64,000 nt of DNA from Paenibacillus_F sp047238265. GTDB lineage: Bacteria; Bacillota; Bacilli; Paenibacillales; NBRC-103111. The stretch covers positions 1,240,001 to 1,304,000 of the forward strand of contig NZ_JBDFMM010000001.1 of NCBI RefSeq assembly GCF_047238265.1. Reading direction: 5' to 3'. The notes under the pieces were generated by a model. It made no database searches and was not told the DNA's origin. It saw only the letters and a program-made list of their open reading frames with translations. The position numbers and the translations under genes were made by a program. This document shows positions 24,201 through 33,089 of this stretch, in pieces. Position 1 is the first letter of the stretch, and the number at the start of each line of letters is the position of its first letter.

Positions 24201-25213
24201 AAGGGGTCTATCGTTTAGCTAAGGCGTTTAAAGATAACCCTGTAAAAACTACAGCCATGGTGGGTGGTGTCATTCTTCTTCCTAAATTTCTTGAATACAC
24301 GAAATACCATGATGATCCGGATTATCAAAACATCCCGGCCAGAGAATTATACCGAAATGTAATTGTAAATAAGAATGCTGATGGTACTTTTTCTAAAGTT
24401 CCTATGGCACAGGAATACCTATGGCTAGGGGCCTTAATGGTAGACCTCTTAAGTAAATTTAGAGATAACGATTCACAAGCTTTTAAGGGAACATCGGATG
24501 CCATTTCAAATGCAATATTGCCACCGTTGTTAAACGGAGTAATGCAAGGCGTTACGCAAGGGGGAGGGATCGAAAAGAGCTTAGGTGGATTTGCAAATTC
24601 CTTATCAACCGCACCTTTCAGTGCTTTAATTTCTAATCAGAGCTTTACCGGTGCGCCGATCGTGCCGAAGCGTCTGGAAGATAGATCGCCGCAGTATCAA
24701 TATGACGAAAAGACGACTTGGCCGGCTAAGTTCATCGGAGAGAAATTGGGCATGGCGCCTTTGAAAGTCGATTACCTCATTCGCGCATATGGCGGTGATC
24801 CAGCACGGTTGCTGCTTCCACTTACCTCCGATATGGGTGCTGGCACGCCACGGAACACGTTGCTTAAAAACTTTATCGTGGACCCAGTGTTCACCAACAA
24901 TCTGTCGAATGACTACTTCGGCGCAAAGGATAAGCTCACAAACGCCAACAAGGATAATAAAGACGTTGGGGCCGCGTTGCCATCATGGTATACGGAAGAA
25001 GCTTATAAGCTCGTGTCCTCGCAAGCGAAAGGGTCACCATCTAAGCTCCTGACCGACCTAAACAATCAGAAGCGAGACATCAACGGGGATAAGACTCTTT
25101 CGGCTGAATCCAAGGCCCAGAAGCTTCGCACGATCCAAGAGCAGATCAATAATATTTACCTTGATGTAAATTCGAAACTCAGAAAAGCAGGCGTACCAAT
25201 GGAAAATAGATGA
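21248..25213 (+). CDS. large internal virion / polyvalent protein with LPD38-like region
   Basis: 1321 residues. The N-terminal 300 are low in motifs, with Gly/Ala-rich amphipathic stretches (YAGAYGAAGGAVLGGLGAGI). A Pro-rich linker follows. Residues about 830-1060 contain GALAPMFAVKGLTTDVGQAL, ITENANRMAAYKGSL, and REITTNFSRRGSQ with IPYQNAAVQGVYRLAKAF, matching the LPD38 region of phage polyvalent proteins (PF18857). A hydrophobic helix follows (TTAMVGGVILLPKFLEY). Such giant proteins are packed in the head and injected with the DNA. It directly follows the hydrolase-domain gene. Confidence 0.7.
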   Translation: MSQSLRDYFSRNQSQGKGKKSLKDYAKIVDDYQETGVLPQKKQEGSFLEMYKQVYNQMNPPTVMSKSVGAVKDSVSKLQDVVSGAGLIADQLGLKELSQAQAAEAGRNSVFKARELVKDIVPNPKYVNEARRAELDPENSILKAIKHNTVDVLGKVGDSFLYDTVPGKVVQNFNQGASATMGAPMPYPAQSTGSKVGDIASQIAGVIGGFAVNPAQLEQNVPALFFSGPRLGYAVNKTTDLGNYFLNKTPVSTRIPTLTGVPRLMAQEALGAAAYEAPRTLMTGGEFSDIPERMAYAGAYGAAGGAVLGGLGAGIKALGRRISPSPSQQPMLALPEPRPAAVTSERPTPTIDDWFNNPIKEKKELPSFSDFSKRIEAEELGESTKSQGELTPLKLMDDVPEAQPAKQDMFTDLFGQQGLGITPFGSTKQISKDPLTTAGQIVSKPIRNDIEGIAAKLKDTGRAAVHNFVDYLRPLKKISQDVYDKSIDASRANNIANTIVHDKFVNPQGEVLGDGLKEIFDRVARGKTKDFLDYLVLRHAKTRMERGERVYADSLGMTPEKAQQRLAELEKRNPDFANNGMAWDKFNENMLKTYGVDEGLISREAFNYLREQNPNYTPMRREFTRSEKFSSAFTMGAKPAFSGQKAPIKQISPTGSVRNIVDPRRSIIEATGAWVNAAMRNRVMQGVVDKIRTNPEEMRALAEIVPETTEATQKSLKEINDVIKSDGVEGLLEKLNGDFDVLFKKAAQKGGTENIVQAMVDGNPVKIKIHDPEAFKALVGLGYEQSNLILDIFGKFSNATKRGATGALAPMFAVKGLTTDVGQALIQSKAPVWHVWDLMHAMISSVADRTPKGTPGLENIRALAQDFRRVGGEYSAALKGDRQLNKRVGSLDRNAILSPKGITRAAGKTALMPFKVLEGVADITENANRMAAYKGSLRSQGGVRSPETIRNALQESREITTNFSRRGSQSQTIEKFIPYQNAAVQGVYRLAKAFKDNPVKTTAMVGGVILLPKFLEYTKYHDDPDYQNIPARELYRNVIVNKNADGTFSKVPMAQEYLWLGALMVDLLSKFRDNDSQAFKGTSDAISNAILPPLLNGVMQGVTQGGGIEKSLGGFANSLSTAPFSALISNQSFTGAPIVPKRLEDRSPQYQYDEKTTWPAKFIGEKLGMAPLKVDYLIRAYGGDPARLLLPLTSDMGAGTPRNTLLKNFIVDPVFTNNLSNDYFGAKDKLTNANKDNKDVGAALPSWYTEEAYKLVSSQAKGSPSKLLTDLNNQKRDINGDKTLSAESKAQKLRTIQEQINNIYLDVNSKLRKAGVPMENR

Positions 25214-25239
25214 GGACCGGTCAAACGATCGGTCTTTTT
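25214..25239 (+). terminator. Rho-independent terminator
   Basis: GACCG (25215-25219) and CGGTC (25230-25234) followed by TTTTT, directly after the stop of the large virion protein. Confidence 0.6.
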
Positions 25240-25262
25240 GCATGCAAAGGAGTGGATTACCA

Positions 25263-25442
25263 TTGTCAATCGAGATGGAGCCGATGGAGCTTGCAGTAGA
25301 CGAAGAAACGTACCGGATCATCCAGACGCTGCATGGCCGGCAAGTGGCGGAGAAGCTACTGTACGAACATGGAGATATCGAGAAATGTTGTGTGGAAGCG
25401 ACGAGCTTAAAGAAATCCTTACCATCATCACCGGCGGTGTAG
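25263..25442 (+). CDS. small acidic phage protein upstream of the holin
   Basis: 59 residues from TTG 25263, with AAAGGAG 10 bases upstream. MSIEMEPMELAVDEETYRII and then a helical region; a single CC pair near the end. No family recognised. A frame shifted by one base in the same stretch is also open, but it has no ribosome site. Confidence 0.45.
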   Translation: MSIEMEPMELAVDEETYRIIQTLHGRQVAEKLLYEHGDIEKCCVEATSLKKSLPSSPAV

Positions 25443-25463
25443 CCCCGGGAAGGAGTGTAATTA

Positions 25464-26066
25464 ATGAATAAATGGGTGGATCCGAAGTTTGTGACGGTAA
25501 TCGCTTCGTTAATAGCCGTCTTCATCAATAAAAATTTTGGTTGGCAGGTATCGACCGATAAGCTTGTTGCGGCCATCGTAATCGTTGGCAACTTCCTTGT
25601 TGCTCAGGTGGTCGTTGATATTCAAAAAATCAAGAATGGTGAGAAGATCACCTTCAATAGTACGAAGTTTGTAACGGTAGTCATTTCGTGCCTCATACTT
25701 GGATTTTCCGAATACCTCGGCATACCTATTAATGAAGAAGAAGTGTTCCTGCTGACCGGTCTGGTTGCCACGTACATCACGGCTAAGGCAGTCAAGGATG
25801 TTGCTAACGAGAAAAAGAAGGCTGCAGATATTCAAGCTGAAGGAGATGTCATCCAAGAAGCCTCACACATCACACACGACGATGTGGCAGCCATGACGCA
25901 TAACGAGATTTATAAGCGAGTGAAGAACGTCCACGATGAAATTAGCGAATATTACAGTTTGCTTGAGAACGGGAATGAAGTACAGTCTGAAGAAGCCGCG
26001 CGCCGGTATGTGATGGTTGATAAAATATTGAGTGATATGAAACCGATCGATAGAGAGGTGAGATAG
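25464..26066 (+). CDS. phage holin (LLH-type)
   Basis: 200 residues. Three hydrophobic segments (VTVIASLIAVFINKNFGW, LVAAIVIVGNFLVAQVVVDI, FVTVVISCLILGFSEYLGIP) plus LLTGLVATYITAKAV precede a charged cytoplasmic tail. The tail is longer than in most holins. It adjoins the amidase gene by one base, the usual lysis pair: holin opens the membrane so the endolysin can reach the wall. GGAAGGAGTG precedes the ATG. Confidence 0.75.
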   Translation: MNKWVDPKFVTVIASLIAVFINKNFGWQVSTDKLVAAIVIVGNFLVAQVVVDIQKIKNGEKITFNSTKFVTVVISCLILGFSEYLGIPINEEEVFLLTGLVATYITAKAVKDVANEKKKAADIQAEGDVIQEASHITHDDVAAMTHNEIYKRVKNVHDEISEYYSLLENGNEVQSEEAARRYVMVDKILSDMKPIDREVR

Positions 26067-26816
26067 ATGAAGATTGTTTTAGACGCCGGACATGGCGAGA
26101 ATACGCCCGGTAAACGTACGCCCGACGGCACCCTCAGAGAGTACTTCTTTAACCGCGCTGTGGCTAATTACGCGGCTCCGATGCTCCGGGAATATAAAGG
26201 TGTGGAAGTGCAATTTACGCACTCAGACGCCCGCGACGTGCCGTTAAAAGAGCGTACAGACCAAGCTAATAGATGGGGCGCCGACCTGTTTGTCTCCATC
26301 CACGCAAACTCTGCCGGTGGATCCGGCTGGAGTGATGCAAGTGGAATTGAGACGTTTATCTACACCTCCAACCCAAAGGATTCTCGCGCAATTGCCGAAG
26401 TCGTGCAGCAGCAGATGGTCATGGCGACCGGGCTTCGTGACCGCGGCGTAAAGCTTGGCGACCTGCACGTCCTGCGGGAGACGTATATGACGTCCATCCT
26501 GGTCGAGTGTGGCTTTATGTCCAATCACGCGGAAGCCGAGCTGCTGAAGCAAGATTCATACCGCAAGACGTGTGCCGGTGCAATTGTTAATGCGATCGTT
26601 AAGCATTACGGATTACAGCCAAATCAAAAACAGGAGGCGACGAAATTGGAATCGTGGAAGATGGATATGGCACTGAAGGCGATGGACGAATTGGCCGCCA
26701 AGGGCATTCTGAGCGATGCGGAAATGTGGAAGAAGGAGTCTGCAGTCCGGAGAGATTCAGAAGGATTTACCCTGGTTGATGTTTACTCTCATGAACCGAA
26801 TAGCGAAATAAATTAG
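26067..26816 (+). CDS. N-acetylmuramoyl-L-alanine amidase endolysin
   Basis: 249 residues. The Amidase_3 domain (residues 1-190) has zinc ligands in LDAGHGE, LREYFFNR and VSIHANS and the catalytic Glu in VECGFMSN. The C-terminal 55 residues are helical (MDMALKAMDELAAKGILSDA) and probably bind the wall or aid dimerisation. There is no signal peptide, as expected for a holin-dependent endolysin. Confidence 0.92.
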   Translation: MKIVLDAGHGENTPGKRTPDGTLREYFFNRAVANYAAPMLREYKGVEVQFTHSDARDVPLKERTDQANRWGADLFVSIHANSAGGSGWSDASGIETFIYTSNPKDSRAIAEVVQQQMVMATGLRDRGVKLGDLHVLRETYMTSILVECGFMSNHAEAELLKQDSYRKTCAGAIVNAIVKHYGLQPNQKQEATKLESWKMDMALKAMDELAAKGILSDAEMWKKESAVRRDSEGFTLVDVYSHEPNSEIN

Positions 26817-26847
26817 TCCCTGCCTATAAATGGCGGGGATTTTTTTG
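26817..26847 (+). terminator. Rho-independent terminator of the lysis genes
   Basis: TCCCTGCC (26817-26824) pairs with GGCGGGGA (26832-26839) around a 7-base loop, followed by a run of Ts. Confidence 0.8.
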
Positions 26848-26889
26848 TTTACTCTGTCCTAAATCCGATTATAATAAGAACATACGTTC
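26848..26889 (+). promoter_or_regulatory. sigma-A promoter with SOS (LexA) box
   Basis: TTTACT (26848-26853) and TATAAT (26870-26875), 16-base spacing. Immediately downstream GAACATACGTTC (26878-26889) is a perfect Gram-positive LexA box (GAAC-N4-GTTC). The following HTH and YolD-like genes should therefore be DNA-damage inducible. Confidence 0.85.
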
Positions 26890-26910
26890 TTTTATGAGGA
26901 GGAATATGAT

Positions 26911-27165
26911 GTGCTAAGTGATACCGAACGGAAGGTACTGCGCATCCTTTACAATTTTTCGAATATCCATCACTGTATGCCCGATTTGTCCGAATTGGAG
27001 ACTAAATCTGGGTACAACCAGGAAAATATCAAGCAGGCTCTGAACACCTTGCGAGAACAGGGCTATATCATTGGGAATAAACTATCGGAAGTTAAGATTA
27101 TTGAAGGATGGCCTAGAGAGAAAAAGGAAGAGAAGAAAACGTACATAAGCCCTTATATGGACTAA
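26911..27165 (+). CDS. small winged-helix protein under SOS control
   Basis: 84 residues from GTG 26911, with GAGGAGGAA upstream. LSDTERKVLRILYNFSNIHH, ELETKSGYNQENIKQALNTL and REQGYIIG form a winged-helix DNA-binding fold. Its promoter carries a LexA box. It is followed by a YolD-like gene, a pairing often linked to translesion-polymerase cassettes, although no polymerase is present. Confidence 0.6.
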   Translation: MLSDTERKVLRILYNFSNIHHCMPDLSELETKSGYNQENIKQALNTLREQGYIIGNKLSEVKIIEGWPREKKEEKKTYISPYMD

Positions 27166-27178
27166 GGAGGCAGACAGC

Positions 27179-27511
27179 ATGGGAAAGAAGCTTGAAGGTA
27201 ATGGCCTGTACGAATCCAGCCGGATGATCTTACCGGAGCATAAAGAGGCGATACAGCGGCAACTCAGGGACCTAAACAGACGTACTAAGCCGATCTTGGA
27301 TGAACAGGCGTGGGAAATGATGCTCCTGGAGATTGTCGATGCGCGGTCTGCAGGTAAAGAAATTACGTTGGTGATATTTGAACCATTCGAGGACAAGGAG
27401 CTGCGCGGGAAAGTCACCAAGTTCGATATGCAACTGCGCCGCGTCAGACTTGACTATGACGACGATTGGGATTGGATCAAATGGGATGACATCGTAAGTG
27501 TATATACATAA
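27179..27511 (+). CDS. YolD-like family protein
   Basis: 110 residues: KLEGNGLYESSRMILPEHKE near the start and a beta-rich C-terminal part (VIFEPFEDKELRGKVTKFD, RRVRLDYDDDWDWIKWDDIV) are typical of YolD-like proteins (PF08863). These usually accompany UmuC-type polymerases in SOS units. AAGGAGGCAG precedes the ATG. This is the last recognisable prophage gene. Confidence 0.85.
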   Translation: MGKKLEGNGLYESSRMILPEHKEAIQRQLRDLNRRTKPILDEQAWEMMLLEIVDARSAGKEITLVIFEPFEDKELRGKVTKFDMQLRRVRLDYDDDWDWIKWDDIVSVYT

Positions 27512-27545
27512 AAAAGGCCAGGGATGCTTTCCCTTGGCCTTTTTG
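27511..27545 (+). terminator. strong Rho-independent terminator
   Basis: AAGGCCAGGGA pairs with TCCCTTGGCCTT across a short loop, followed by TTTTT. It closes the prophage's rightmost transcription unit. Confidence 0.85.
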
Positions 27546-27645
27546 TTTGCCGATGCTTTCGGATATATTTAATTTACCACACTATCCCGAATGAGTCTAA
27601 TATTTATTTTCGTATATCAAAATGAAGTGCATTTGGTATTATACA
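27546..27645. other. probable right prophage/chromosome junction (attR region)
   Basis: Phage transcription ends at 27545, and a truncated host hxlR gene begins at 27617 on the minus strand. HxlR homology stops after ERKLY (about 27645), so the crossover core should lie near 27630-27650. The matching left junction is outside the window and the core cannot be defined. Confidence 0.45.
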
Positions 27646-27904
27646 GTTTCCGTTCCAGCACGCCCTGCTTCTCCAGATGGCGCAAAATATTCGTCAGCGC
27701 GGTAGGGCTGATTGAAGCGATGCTGCGCTGAAGCTCCCCGAAGCGTCTCGTCCCGTCGAAAAGCTCCCGGATCACAAGAAACGCCCATTTTCCGCCGATG
27801 ACATCAAGCGTCTTTTCTATGGAGCATTCAATAATGCCGGGCTCCTTCGGAATATGACTGCTTGCCGCAGATTCCGCCGGTATTTTATCGGATTGAGCTG
27901 TCAT
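27617..27904 (-). pseudogene. HxlR-family regulator, C-terminus lost at the prophage junction
   Basis: 95 residues from ATG 27904 (AAGGGGG upstream). The HxlR winged helix is clear: CSIEKTLDVIGGKWAFLVIR, ELFDGTRRFGELQRSIASIS, PTALTNILRHLEKQGVLERK. It then ends in LYNTKCTSF instead of the usual wing and dimerisation helix (xVPxxVEYSLTExG). The last residues are probably encoded by phage DNA. The gene is divergent from the aldo/keto reductase, which it may have regulated before integration. Confidence 0.75.
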
Positions 27905-28100
27905 GAAGGCGCTTCCCCCTTTCGAAAATGAGTCGGCCGCAAGGGGCCGTAACCCTGCTAAACAAAAGTGTAGCAGCAACATTTTTATGGGTATGATCAA
28001 AAAAAGATCACTACTGTTCATCATATAGAAAGTATTTTATGATGGCAATGGGAGGCGGCTTGTCCGCTTCGTGAAAACAGATTGGGGAGGTTTATGGAAC

Positions 28101-29060
28101 ATGCACTATCGCAGACTCGGACGGTCGGGCTTGAAGGTCAGTGAGATTAGCCTCGGAAGCTGGCTTACTTATGGAGGCTACGTCGAACGTGACAATGCGG
28201 TTCAATCGATCCGTAAAGCTTACGATTTGGGCGTTAACTTTTTTGATACCGCAAACGTTTACAAGCAGGGGGAAGCCGAGAAGGTGGTCGGCGACACTTT
28301 GAAGGAATATCCGCGCGAGTCGTATGTGCTGGCGACGAAAGCTTTCTGGCCGATGGGCGAAGGACCGAATGACAGGGGCCTTTCCCGCAAGCATATTATG
28401 GAGCAGGCGCATGCCAGTCTGAAAAGACTCGGAACCGACTACGTCGACATTTATTACTGCCACCGGTACGATCCGGAGACGCCTTTGGAGGAAACGCTCC
28501 GGGCGCTTGACGATCTCGTTACCCAGGGGAAAGTGCTGTACATAGGGGTAAGCGAATGGACAGCCGCTCAAATGGCGGATGCGCTCGGTCTGGCCGAGAG
28601 ATACCTGCTGGATAAAATCGTCGTCAACCAGCCGGTTTACAACATGTTCAACCGCTATATCGAGAAAGACATCATCCCGCTGGGCGAGGAAAAAGGAATC
28701 GGTCAGGTCGTATTCTCGCCGCTGGCGCAGGGACTCCTGACCGGCAAATACAAGTCGGCGGACGACATCCCGGCCGACAGCCGCGCCGCCAAAGTGGAGA
28801 CGATGCGCGGGGCCGTCACGGCGGAGAACATCGCGAAGGTGAAGCAGCTTGAGGGCATCGCCTCGGAGCTGGAGCTTACCGTGGGACAGCTGGCCCTCGC
28901 CTGGATTTTGCGCCAGCCGAACGTAGCGAGCGCCCTCGTAGGCGCAAGCCGTCCGGAGCAGGTGGAGCAGAACGTAAAGGCCAATGGCGTGAAGCTGGCG
29001 GCGGACGTGCTGGAGCGGATCGAGGCCGTTCTCTCGGGGAACGCGGCAGCCGGGAAGTAA
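28101..29060 (+). CDS. aldo/keto reductase (Kv-beta/YghZ-like)
   Basis: 319 residues from ATG 28101, GGGAGG upstream. MHYRRLGRSGLKVSEISLGS opens an AKR barrel; the catalytic tetrad is D and Y in FDTANVYKQGEAE, K in LATKAFW and H in CHRYDP. NADPH-binding residues occur in GASRPEQVEQN near the end. It reduces aldehydes or ketones; the substrate is unknown. Divergent from the truncated hxlR gene. Confidence 0.9.
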   Translation: MHYRRLGRSGLKVSEISLGSWLTYGGYVERDNAVQSIRKAYDLGVNFFDTANVYKQGEAEKVVGDTLKEYPRESYVLATKAFWPMGEGPNDRGLSRKHIMEQAHASLKRLGTDYVDIYYCHRYDPETPLEETLRALDDLVTQGKVLYIGVSEWTAAQMADALGLAERYLLDKIVVNQPVYNMFNRYIEKDIIPLGEEKGIGQVVFSPLAQGLLTGKYKSADDIPADSRAAKVETMRGAVTAENIAKVKQLEGIASELELTVGQLALAWILRQPNVASALVGASRPEQVEQNVKANGVKLAADVLERIEAVLSGNAAAGK

Positions 29061-29174
29061 CAGGTGAGGGACGGAGGCATCTCGCATCCCCGCATTCCTT
29101 CATCCCGCATCCGTTATCCCTTCCCTGAAGCAGTGCCTATGTGTCCGGCAGGTCCACACATCGGACAAGCGAGC

Positions 29175-29207
29175 AAAAACACCGGTTTCCTTGGAACCGG
29201 TGTTTTT
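29175..29207. terminator. bidirectional terminator
   Basis: AAAAACACCGGTT pairs with AACCGGTGTTTTT around a short loop. A and T tracts on both sides serve the convergent aldo/keto reductase and MFS genes. Confidence 0.85.
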
Positions 29208-29224
29208 GTGCCGTGCATTTCCGC

Positions 29225-30925
29225 CTACTGCGGGGAACGGACGGCGTTTTCCGTCCGCTCCGCTTCCCGTGCGGGTTCCTCGGCCTTTCGTCCGTTAACG
29301 AAGGCGCAGACGGCACCGAGAAGCAGAGCCAGGCAGCTGATTTTAAACACGAGGCCGAACGCGGCCGTCGTGCGGGTGTTCACCACCGCCTGAAGCCGGG
29401 GAAGAAGAACCTGCAGCTCCGCTTTGTCTTTGGCGAAAGCTTCCTTCACCCGCCCGGCCGCATCGGGGGACGCGGCTTGAAGCTGTTCCCGCTCCTTGCG
29501 GTCCCACTGGTCAAGCAGCCCCTCCATCGCTCCTGTAGCGCCTCCGGCAGCAGCCCCGCGGCTTACGGCTTTCCGCTGCACAGCTTCAGCAAGTACCGCT
29601 TTGCTCTCCGCGGACAGCGAGCTGCCTGCAATCCGCTCCGTAAGCTCTGTTTGGGCGGAAGCCATCTCGGTTTGCATGGAATGGGACAACAGAGCGACGA
29701 GAACGGCGATGCCGAGCGCGCTTCCGATCGTTCTGGCCATGGTGCCGATGCCCATGGCGATGGTCGTTTTATCCGGCGGGGGAAGCAGGACGGTGGTTGC
29801 CGTCAAGTTCGCGATCGCCATGCCGGTTCCCATTCCCGCGATCACCAGGCGCCAGATGTAATCCATCGTCGAGGATTCCGCCGTGAGCCCCGCCAGCAGG
29901 TAAGTTCCGAGGGCCATCAGGATCATTCCGGTGACCGAGAATATCCGCGGGCCCAGCTTGGCGGCGCCTTTGGCGGCAAGCACGGAGCAGATCATGGACG
30001 CGACGGCCAGGACGCTTATAATGAGTCCCGCGCGCAGTTCTGTCATGCCGATCACCTGCGTAAGGAAAAACGCGAGGATGAAGGTCGGGCCGGTCATGCC
30101 GATTCCAAGCAGGAACAGTCCGAGATTGCCGGACGGAAACCGTTTGATTTTGAAAAGAGACAGCGGAAGCATCGGTTCTTTTACGCGGGATTCGATCAGC
30201 AGGAAGAGAAGAAGCGAGACGAGAGCCGCCGCGAAGAGCGACAAGATATAGGGGGAGTCCCAGCCTTTATCGTTCGCCTGCATAAAAGCGAGGGTCAAGG
30301 CCAGAGAGGAGGCCGATACCGTCAGCATGCCGCCCCAGTCGAGTTTTCGCGTGGCCGTCGGATCGTAAGATTCCGCCAGGGAAGAAGCGGCAAGAACGAG
30401 GGCCAGAACGCCGAACGGGATATTGATGTAGAAAATCCACTGCCAGTCGAGCTGGTACGAGAGCACGCCGCCCAGGGCGGGTCCGCTTGCGGCCGCAAGG
30501 CCGGCCAAAGCGCCGGTAATGCCCATCATGACGGCTTTCTTTTCGGGAGGGAACAGCGCCAGCATCAGGGGGGCGACAAGAGGGGTAATCAATGCCGCGC
30601 CGATTCCCTGAATGACACGGAATAGAATGAGGGACGTGATCGAGCCCGCAAGACCGCACAGCAGGGAGCTTAAAGTGAAGAGGAACAAGCCGGCCATAAA
30701 CGCTTTTTTACGGCCGAACTGGTCGGCGAGGCGGGAAGCGGCGAGCAGAAAAACGGCGAACGAGAGGCTGTAGCCGTTCACGACCCAGGAAATGCTTGCG
30801 GTGTCCGCGGCGTAAAATTCACTCATCCGGGGAAGCGCCACGTTGACGATGCTCGTGTCCAGAATCGCCATAAAAAAACCGAGCAGAAGGGTAATGATAG
30901 CGGGGATCTTGCGTGTTTTTTGCAT
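29225..30925 (-). CDS. MFS multidrug efflux transporter, DHA2 (EmrB/QacA) family
   Basis: 566 residues, 14 predicted transmembrane segments. Motif A is in SRLADQFGRKKAFMAG; the DHA2 signature is in TSIVNVALPRM, and motif C in TGALAGLAAASGPALGGVL. A long soluble loop between the last two segments (about residues 405-505) is rich in Ala/Glu. Start 30925 is chosen because GGAGG lies 8 bases upstream. Proton-driven drug export is expected. Two inverted repeats separate it from the divergent tetR gene, its likely repressor. Confidence 0.88.
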   Translation of the reverse strand: MQKTRKIPAIITLLLGFFMAILDTSIVNVALPRMSEFYAADTASISWVVNGYSLSFAVFLLAASRLADQFGRKKAFMAGLFLFTLSSLLCGLAGSITSLILFRVIQGIGAALITPLVAPLMLALFPPEKKAVMMGITGALAGLAAASGPALGGVLSYQLDWQWIFYINIPFGVLALVLAASSLAESYDPTATRKLDWGGMLTVSASSLALTLAFMQANDKGWDSPYILSLFAAALVSLLLFLLIESRVKEPMLPLSLFKIKRFPSGNLGLFLLGIGMTGPTFILAFFLTQVIGMTELRAGLIISVLAVASMICSVLAAKGAAKLGPRIFSVTGMILMALGTYLLAGLTAESSTMDYIWRLVIAGMGTGMAIANLTATTVLLPPPDKTTIAMGIGTMARTIGSALGIAVLVALLSHSMQTEMASAQTELTERIAGSSLSAESKAVLAEAVQRKAVSRGAAAGGATGAMEGLLDQWDRKEREQLQAASPDAAGRVKEAFAKDKAELQVLLPRLQAVVNTRTTAAFGLVFKISCLALLLGAVCAFVNGRKAEEPAREAERTENAVRSPQ

Positions 30926-30948
30926 GAGTGGAATCCTCCAAAGATATA

Positions 30949-31010
30949 ATTGACTGACTGTCAATCAGTCGATAAAAAGACTATATAACATTGACTGACT
31001 GACAGTCAAT
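30949..31010. promoter_or_regulatory. two TetR operator sites between divergent genes
   Basis: ATTGACTGACTGTCAAT (30949-30965) has ATTGAC/GTCAAT arms. The second site, 30990-31010, has perfect ATTGACTG/CAGTCAAT arms with a 5-base centre. They share the same half-site and flank a TATATAA stretch, so a single regulator can block both promoters. Confidence 0.8.
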
Positions 31011-31086
31011 AGTTAAATTTAAAAGTAAGAACCTCCTTCCGCATTTAAGTTTTGAACGGGAAATCGGACAGGCAGGCATAAAGGCG

Positions 31087-31794
31087 GTGGAAAAGTTGGC
31101 ACGTGTGACGAAAAGTCCGGAAGAACGCAAACAGGAGCTTTTGTCCGCTGCGGATTCGCTGTTCCGTATAAAAGGATACGAACGGACGGCGGTTAGCGAT
31201 ATCGTTAAACAGGTCGGGGTCGCCCAGGGGACCTTTTATTATTATTTCAAGTCGAAGGATGAGCTGGCCGATGCGATGATCCGGCGTATGCTGGACGACC
31301 ATATGGGGCTTGTTTCATCGATTGCGGAAGACCCCGGGTTGTCCGGCCGGGAGAAGATTGTCAAGATCTTGAAGGAAGATTTCGTGAAGCGGGGAGAAAA
31401 TCTGGACAATCTGGATTATATGCACCATGAGAGCAACGCGCTTCTTCATCAAAAAATGCTGGTGGAGTCCGTCAAGGCTTACACGCCCTACATTACGGCT
31501 ATTATCGAGCAGGGCATCCGGGAGGGGAGCTTCCATACGAGCCACCCCCGGGAAGTGGTCGAGTTTTTTATGGTCGGCCTGTTTTTCCTCTATGACCCCG
31601 GTATTTTCGCCTGGACGGTGGAAGAAGTAGTGACGAAACTTCAAGCCATCGGTGAAATTTTGGAAAAACTGCTCGGAGCGGAGAAAGATTCGCTAGATAT
31701 CTGGAAGGAGCTGCCGGACATGCCGGACATTATCCGGAAGGCGCTCGAAGCCGAGAAAGTGTCGCGGGAAAGAAGTCCAAGGTCCCGGTCTTGA
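31087..31794 (+). CDS. TetR-family transcriptional repressor
   Basis: About 235 residues. The N-terminal TetR domain is clear (ERKQELLSAADSLFRIKGYE, TAVSDIVKQVGVAQGTFYYY, FKSKDELADAMI). The C-terminal ligand-binding part is long. The start may be GTG 31087 or TTG 31096; the latter has better spacing to AGGCGG. Divergent from the efflux pump with paired operators between, the classic drug-responsive arrangement. Confidence 0.88.
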   Translation: MEKLARVTKSPEERKQELLSAADSLFRIKGYERTAVSDIVKQVGVAQGTFYYYFKSKDELADAMIRRMLDDHMGLVSSIAEDPGLSGREKIVKILKEDFVKRGENLDNLDYMHHESNALLHQKMLVESVKAYTPYITAIIEQGIREGSFHTSHPREVVEFFMVGLFFLYDPGIFAWTVEEVVTKLQAIGEILEKLLGAEKDSLDIWKELPDMPDIIRKALEAEKVSRERSPRSRS

Positions 31795-31894
31795 AAAGCG
31801 GCTTATCACCCTAATCACACTCAATATAAACGCATGAACAACGAAATAACCTGAACTTGCTCGCCGTAAGCAAAATGCCATGCGATACGCAGCA

Positions 31895-31932
31895 CAAAAA
31901 AAGCCAGCCCGTAAATGGAGGGGCTGGCTTTG
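31895..31932 (-). terminator. terminator of the mtnKA operon
   Basis: AAAGCCAGCCC and GGGCTGGCTTT form an 11-bp stem; the A run at 31895-31902 gives the T tract on the minus strand. Confidence 0.85.
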
Positions 31933-31967
31933 TTGTTGGCATTTTATTTGCGCAGATTACCGGCGGA

Positions 31968-33088
<1,121 letters not shown>

Positions 33089-33089
<1 letters not shown>

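Noticed and set aside
29141..30625. 494-codon open frame opposite the MFS transporter
   Set aside because: It is the antisense shadow of a clear 14-helix transporter in GC-rich DNA; composition is Arg/Gly/Gln-rich and no domain or ribosome site is seen.
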